A stretch of 57,258 bases of DNA from Actinomycetes bacterium (lineage in GTDB: Bacteria > Actinomycetota > CADDZG01 > JAHWKV01), in the NCBI GenBank assembly GCA_029263075.1, contig JAJCYE010000030.1:1-57258 (forward strand), in the 5' to 3' direction. Below the pieces are notes generated by a model. It worked only from the letters and a program-made list of their open reading frames with translations. It was not told the DNA's origin and searched no databases. The first letter of the stretch is position 1. Each line of letters starts with the position of its first letter. Made by a program: the position numbers and the translations under genes. Positions 54,518 to 57,258 of the stretch are shown here, piece after piece.

Positions 54518-55453
54518 ATGAGTGCGACCGGGGGGGCGGCGGCTTCGGCCGCCGCCCCTTCTGGTCAAACGGCGCCGGCACCCACCCAGCTCATGGACCG
54601 AGTCCAGGAGTTGGCTGCCCAAATTGATGGCCTGTCCGACCCCACCGTTCGGAAGACGGCACAGGACTTCATGCGCTCCATCATGGAGCTTTACGGCTTG
54701 GGCCTGGCAAAAGTAGTTCAAGTACTGACCGACTCCGGTGACGCTGGCGCTCCCATGAGGGCCGAGTTGATCCAGGACGGTGTGTTCGCAAGCCTTTTGT
54801 TGATCCACGACCTCTATCCGGTCCCGCTCGACGAGCGGGTGGAAGAGGGCTTGGACAGCGTTCGGCCCTATCTGGCCTCCCACGGGGGTTCGGTGGAGTT
54901 GGTTCGCATCAAAGACGGCGTCGCTTATCTGCAACTTGAAGGCAGCTGCAAAGGATGTCCTGCGTCGCAGGCGACCCTGGAGTTGGCCATCAAGAAGGCT
55001 TTGGATGAGTCGGCTCCGGACCTGGTGGGACTGCAGGTCGAGGGTGTTATCGAACAGGAGAAGAGCCCGGGCAAAGGTCCGATGCTTCCTGTCGTGAATG
55101 CTCAGGGCAAAGCTCAGTCGGCGGCCCCCAAGCAGGAGTCGGCCTGGTTCGAGGTAGAGGGCACCATGCGGGTCCCGGTAGGCAAGGTAATCAGCGCGGA
55201 CCTTTCCGGGTTCAAGCTGGTGGTGGCAAATGTCGATGGCACCATGCTCGCCTACAAGGACACCTGTGCAGGTTGCGGCAGCCCGATATCGGGTGGTGAA
55301 TTGATTGAGGGCATTCTCCAGTGCCCGAGTTGTTCGCGGAAGTTCTTCCTCCCCCGCGCCGGGCGTTCGCTGGACGAAGAACGTCTCCACCTGGTGCCAA
55401 TTCCGCTGCTGTACGACGAAAACGTGGGAGTACGGGTCGCATTAGCGGTATGA
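54518..55453 (+). CDS. NifU-like domain plus four-cysteine Rieske-like domain protein
   Basis: A 311-residue protein from the ATG at 54518. After a disordered start and a helical region, residues about 105-170 form a NifU C-terminal scaffold with SCKGCPAS (Cys144, Cys147). Residues about 208-300 form a Rieske-like ferredoxin fold with KDTCAGCGSPISGGE and LQCPSCSRKFFL (Cys250, Cys253, Cys269, Cys272). In Rieske proteins the pattern is CxH and CxxH; here both His positions are lost and cysteines are used, as in rubredoxin-like sites. It lies between hhyL and DUF5947, where it may be an electron acceptor or cluster carrier for the hydrogenase. Confidence 0.85.
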   Translation: MSATGGAAASAAAPSGQTAPAPTQLMDRVQELAAQIDGLSDPTVRKTAQDFMRSIMELYGLGLAKVVQVLTDSGDAGAPMRAELIQDGVFASLLLIHDLYPVPLDERVEEGLDSVRPYLASHGGSVELVRIKDGVAYLQLEGSCKGCPASQATLELAIKKALDESAPDLVGLQVEGVIEQEKSPGKGPMLPVVNAQGKAQSAAPKQESAWFEVEGTMRVPVGKVISADLSGFKLVVANVDGTMLAYKDTCAGCGSPISGGELIEGILQCPSCSRKFFLPRAGRSLDEERLHLVPIPLLYDENVGVRVALAV

Positions 55454-56154
55454 ACGAGCCCACTTCTTCCAACGGACAGCAGTCCAACGGGAACGGAGCA
55501 TCTTCCGACGCGGCATCGTCCGGGGCAACCGGATGGGCCGCAATGCGCCGGAAACCCTCCGCCATCGCCAACTTGAAGAGCCTGGTTAAGCCGCCCAAGC
55601 CGGTGTCGGATGAGCAGTGCGACCTATGTGGGCTGCCCATCCCAACCCGTCACCGCCACCTTCTTCATCTGGAGGAGCGCCGCATCTGTTGTGTCTGCGC
55701 GACCTGCTGGGCGCTGAGATCGGGCGATGCGGTCTACCGGCCGACGGGCAACCGGGTTCTGTGGCTGGACGACTTCAATCTGCCCGATGAGTTGTGGGCA
55801 AGTTTCGGCGTTCCCATCGGGCTGTGCTTCTTCTTCAACAGCGGTACCGCAAACAAGATCATCGGTCTGTATCCGAGTCCCGCCGGGGCAACGGAATGCG
55901 AGTTATATCTGGACGCGTGGGACGAGCTGAAGAGTCTCAACCCGATCCTGGACACTCTTCAAACCGATATCGAGGCGCTGATCATCAACAGGCTGGCCGA
56001 CCCTCCGCAGTACTCGGTGGCGCCGGTGGACCAGGCATATGAACTGGTTGGTCTGATCAAAGCTAAGTGGGAGGGCATCTCCGGGGGGCCCGAGCTCAAA
56101 GAAGCCGTGGGCCAGTATTTCGAAGGGCTGAAGCAGGAGAGCGCGGGGTGGTAG
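55450..56154 (+). CDS. DUF5947 family protein
   Basis: A 234-residue protein with an N-terminal low-complexity Ser/Asn/Gly region. A Cys/His-rich motif follows: CDLCGLPIPTRHRHLLHL then CCVCATC (Cys57, Cys60, His68/His70, Cys80/81, Cys83, Cys86). A mixed alpha/beta region comes after it (RPTGNRVLWLDDFNLPDELW, GVPIGLCFFF). DUF5947 proteins are conserved beside group 1h hydrogenases in actinobacteria. The Cys/His cluster looks metal-binding. The ATG overlaps the upstream stop (ATGA). Confidence 0.85.
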   Translation: MNEPTSSNGQQSNGNGASSDAASSGATGWAAMRRKPSAIANLKSLVKPPKPVSDEQCDLCGLPIPTRHRHLLHLEERRICCVCATCWALRSGDAVYRPTGNRVLWLDDFNLPDELWASFGVPIGLCFFFNSGTANKIIGLYPSPAGATECELYLDAWDELKSLNPILDTLQTDIEALIINRLADPPQYSVAPVDQAYELVGLIKAKWEGISGGPELKEAVGQYFEGLKQESAGW

Positions 56155-56303
56155 CAGTTGGGGGGCTGGGGCCCCTCTTGTTGGGGGCTGCTTTGCCCCC
56201 CGACTTCCCCCCCGGCCCCTTTTCGCCGGGCGCTTGCCTGGCGGCCCCGGACCGGTTTGCCTGGCGGCGCCGGACACTTTGCCTACTTACGTTTGGAGTT
56301 TGA

Positions 56304-57146
56304 ATGACTGACGACGAATCTCAAAAATCTGAGGAGGACACTCTTTCGGTGCCGGGTACTCCCAAGGCGAAGGCGGCTGTTGCCCCCAGCGAGATCCCGG
56401 CTCAGCAGTCGCCCGACGGCGTGTATTCCGGCAAACGCGGGTACATAGACACCGGCCCGAGCAAGCTCCCGCAGCCCATGTTCACCATCCTCGGGGCGGA
56501 CGTCGTAAAGGTCGCTTCGGCGCCGACGATGAAGTTCAACCTGGCGATCACCGAACCTTTGGGTTGGGAGGTCTTCACCATTGCGTTGACCATCCAGATC
56601 CAGATCGACCCCAACCAGCGCCAGTACGACGCCGAGACTCGGGCGAAGTTGTTCGAGCTATTCGGAGACCCGAGCCGGTGGGCTGCCACCACCCGCAGCT
56701 TCCCGTGGGCGACGGTATTCCTGCTGGTCCAGGGCTTCACCGGCGCTACCACCGAAGACGTCATCGTGGCCAATAACTTTGATCTGGAATTGGCGGCAAC
56801 CAAATACTTCTACGCGCTGCCGGGGGGCGAAGTCCCCATCACCTTCCACTTCTCCGGGTCCATCTATTACCGGGGTGAAGACGGCCGGATCCAGATCGTC
56901 CAGGTCCCGTGGGACAGTGCGGCGAAGTTCCGCATGCCGGTGGACATATGGAAGTCGATGGTCGACCACTACTACCCGAATACGGTGTGGATGACCATGA
57001 GGCGGCCCACCATGGACGCGCTGATCAAGTACAAGACCGAGCAGGGCCTGCCGACGTTCGACGCATGTGTATCCAAGCTGCTGGGTATCGAAGACTTTCA
57101 CCAGTTCAGCCCGTACGAGTTCAAGTTTCCCGAGGAGAAACAGTGA
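56304..57146 (+). CDS. DUF6084 family protein
   Basis: A 280-residue protein with an N-terminal disordered 55 residues. The DUF6084 core is then seen as FTIALTIQIQIDPNQRQYDAET, ELFGDPSRWAATTRSFPW, VQGFTGATTEDVIVANNFDLE and PGGEVPITFHFSGSIYY. It is consistently found next to DUF5947 in group 1h hydrogenase clusters. Its role is unknown. Its stop TGA overlaps the next ATG. Confidence 0.85.
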   Translation: MTDDESQKSEEDTLSVPGTPKAKAAVAPSEIPAQQSPDGVYSGKRGYIDTGPSKLPQPMFTILGADVVKVASAPTMKFNLAITEPLGWEVFTIALTIQIQIDPNQRQYDAETRAKLFELFGDPSRWAATTRSFPWATVFLLVQGFTGATTEDVIVANNFDLELAATKYFYALPGGEVPITFHFSGSIYYRGEDGRIQIVQVPWDSAAKFRMPVDIWKSMVDHYYPNTVWMTMRRPTMDALIKYKTEQGLPTFDACVSKLLGIEDFHQFSPYEFKFPEEKQ

Positions 57147-57258
57147 TGACTCAAACCGTCGAGGACCTGGCAAAGTCTCTTCTGTATGAGGGTTACGCGT
57201 TGTATCCGTACACCCAGAACAACGCCAAGAACTCCACGCCGACTCCCTTCGGGATCGT
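57146..57258 (+). CDS. Conserved hydrogenase-cluster protein, N-terminal part (truncated)
   Basis: Only 37 residues are visible before the window ends. They read MTQTVEDLAKSLLYEG, then YALYPYTQNNAKNSTPTPFG. This LLYEGYxLYPY opening recurs in uncharacterised proteins beside group 1h hydrogenases. The ATG overlaps the DUF6084 stop. The product and its full length cannot be judged here. Confidence 0.75.
   Translation, partial: MTQTVEDLAKSLLYEGYALYPYTQNNAKNSTPTPFGI

Overview
The window is a high-GC actinobacterial chromosome segment. Markers for this are an actinobacteria-specific SepH-like cell-division protein, an actinobacterial-type GT4 glycogen synthase (GlgM family), a fused MoaD-MoaE resembling mycobacterial MoaX, and a group 1h-type (high-affinity) [NiFe] hydrogenase flanked by DUF5947, DUF6084 and a conserved hydrogenase-neighbourhood protein. 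Class-level taxonomy cannot be fixed from sequence reading alone. No tRNA, rRNA, CRISPR array, transposase or phage gene was seen, so it reads as core or metabolic-island DNA.

Layout. (1) 1-17.5 kb: aerobic Mo-Cu CO dehydrogenase and molybdenum cofactor region. It holds the C-terminus of coxL, an XdhC-YHS fusion, a second XdhC, coxG and a MocA-like cytidylyltransferase on +. A purH-like AICAR formyltransferase, two tandem methyltransferases and coxM-coxS follow on -. Then come a split XdhC pair, a MogA-XdhC fusion, a MoaD-MoaE fusion, moeA and Mn-type superoxide dismutase. (2) 17.5-25 kb: Calvin-Benson-Bassham cluster with rpe, prk, cbbR, red-type cbbL-cbbS, cbbX, a small unknown ORF and an IMPase-family phosphatase that may serve as FBPase. 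(3) 25-41.6 kb: mixed housekeeping. It has CBS and YceI proteins, two membrane proteins, an endonuclease IV-like/LigD-polymerase fusion, trpD, sepH, a GAPDH with an anabolic-type cofactor loop, a class III aminotransferase, glgM-glgC, an acyl-CoA synthetase, an ECF sigma/anti-sigma pair and a LysM protein. (4) 41.6-57.3 kb: hydrogenase maturation and structural genes: a DUF6457-like protein, hypF, a secreted repeat protein, hypC, a second HypC-like gene, hypD, hypE, a double-SIS protein, a DUF892 protein, a small membrane protein, the hydrogenase small and large subunits, a NifU/Rieske-like protein, DUF5947, DUF6084 and a truncated gene at the edge.

Together these genes describe a bacterium that can take electrons from CO and H2, probably at trace concentrations, and fix CO2 through RuBisCO: the gene set expected for atmospheric chemosynthesis. 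The Moco genes serve the CO dehydrogenase, the hyp genes the hydrogenase, and gap, rpe, prk, the phosphatase and the glg genes fit carbon fixation and storage. The least ordinary elements are the XdhC-YHS, MogA-XdhC and EndoIV-LigD polymerase fusions, the five XdhC-type modules within 15 kb, strong hairpins in both intergenic gaps of cbbL-cbbS-cbbX, a glgC without a usable in-frame start codon, and a NifU protein whose Rieske-like domain has four cysteines.
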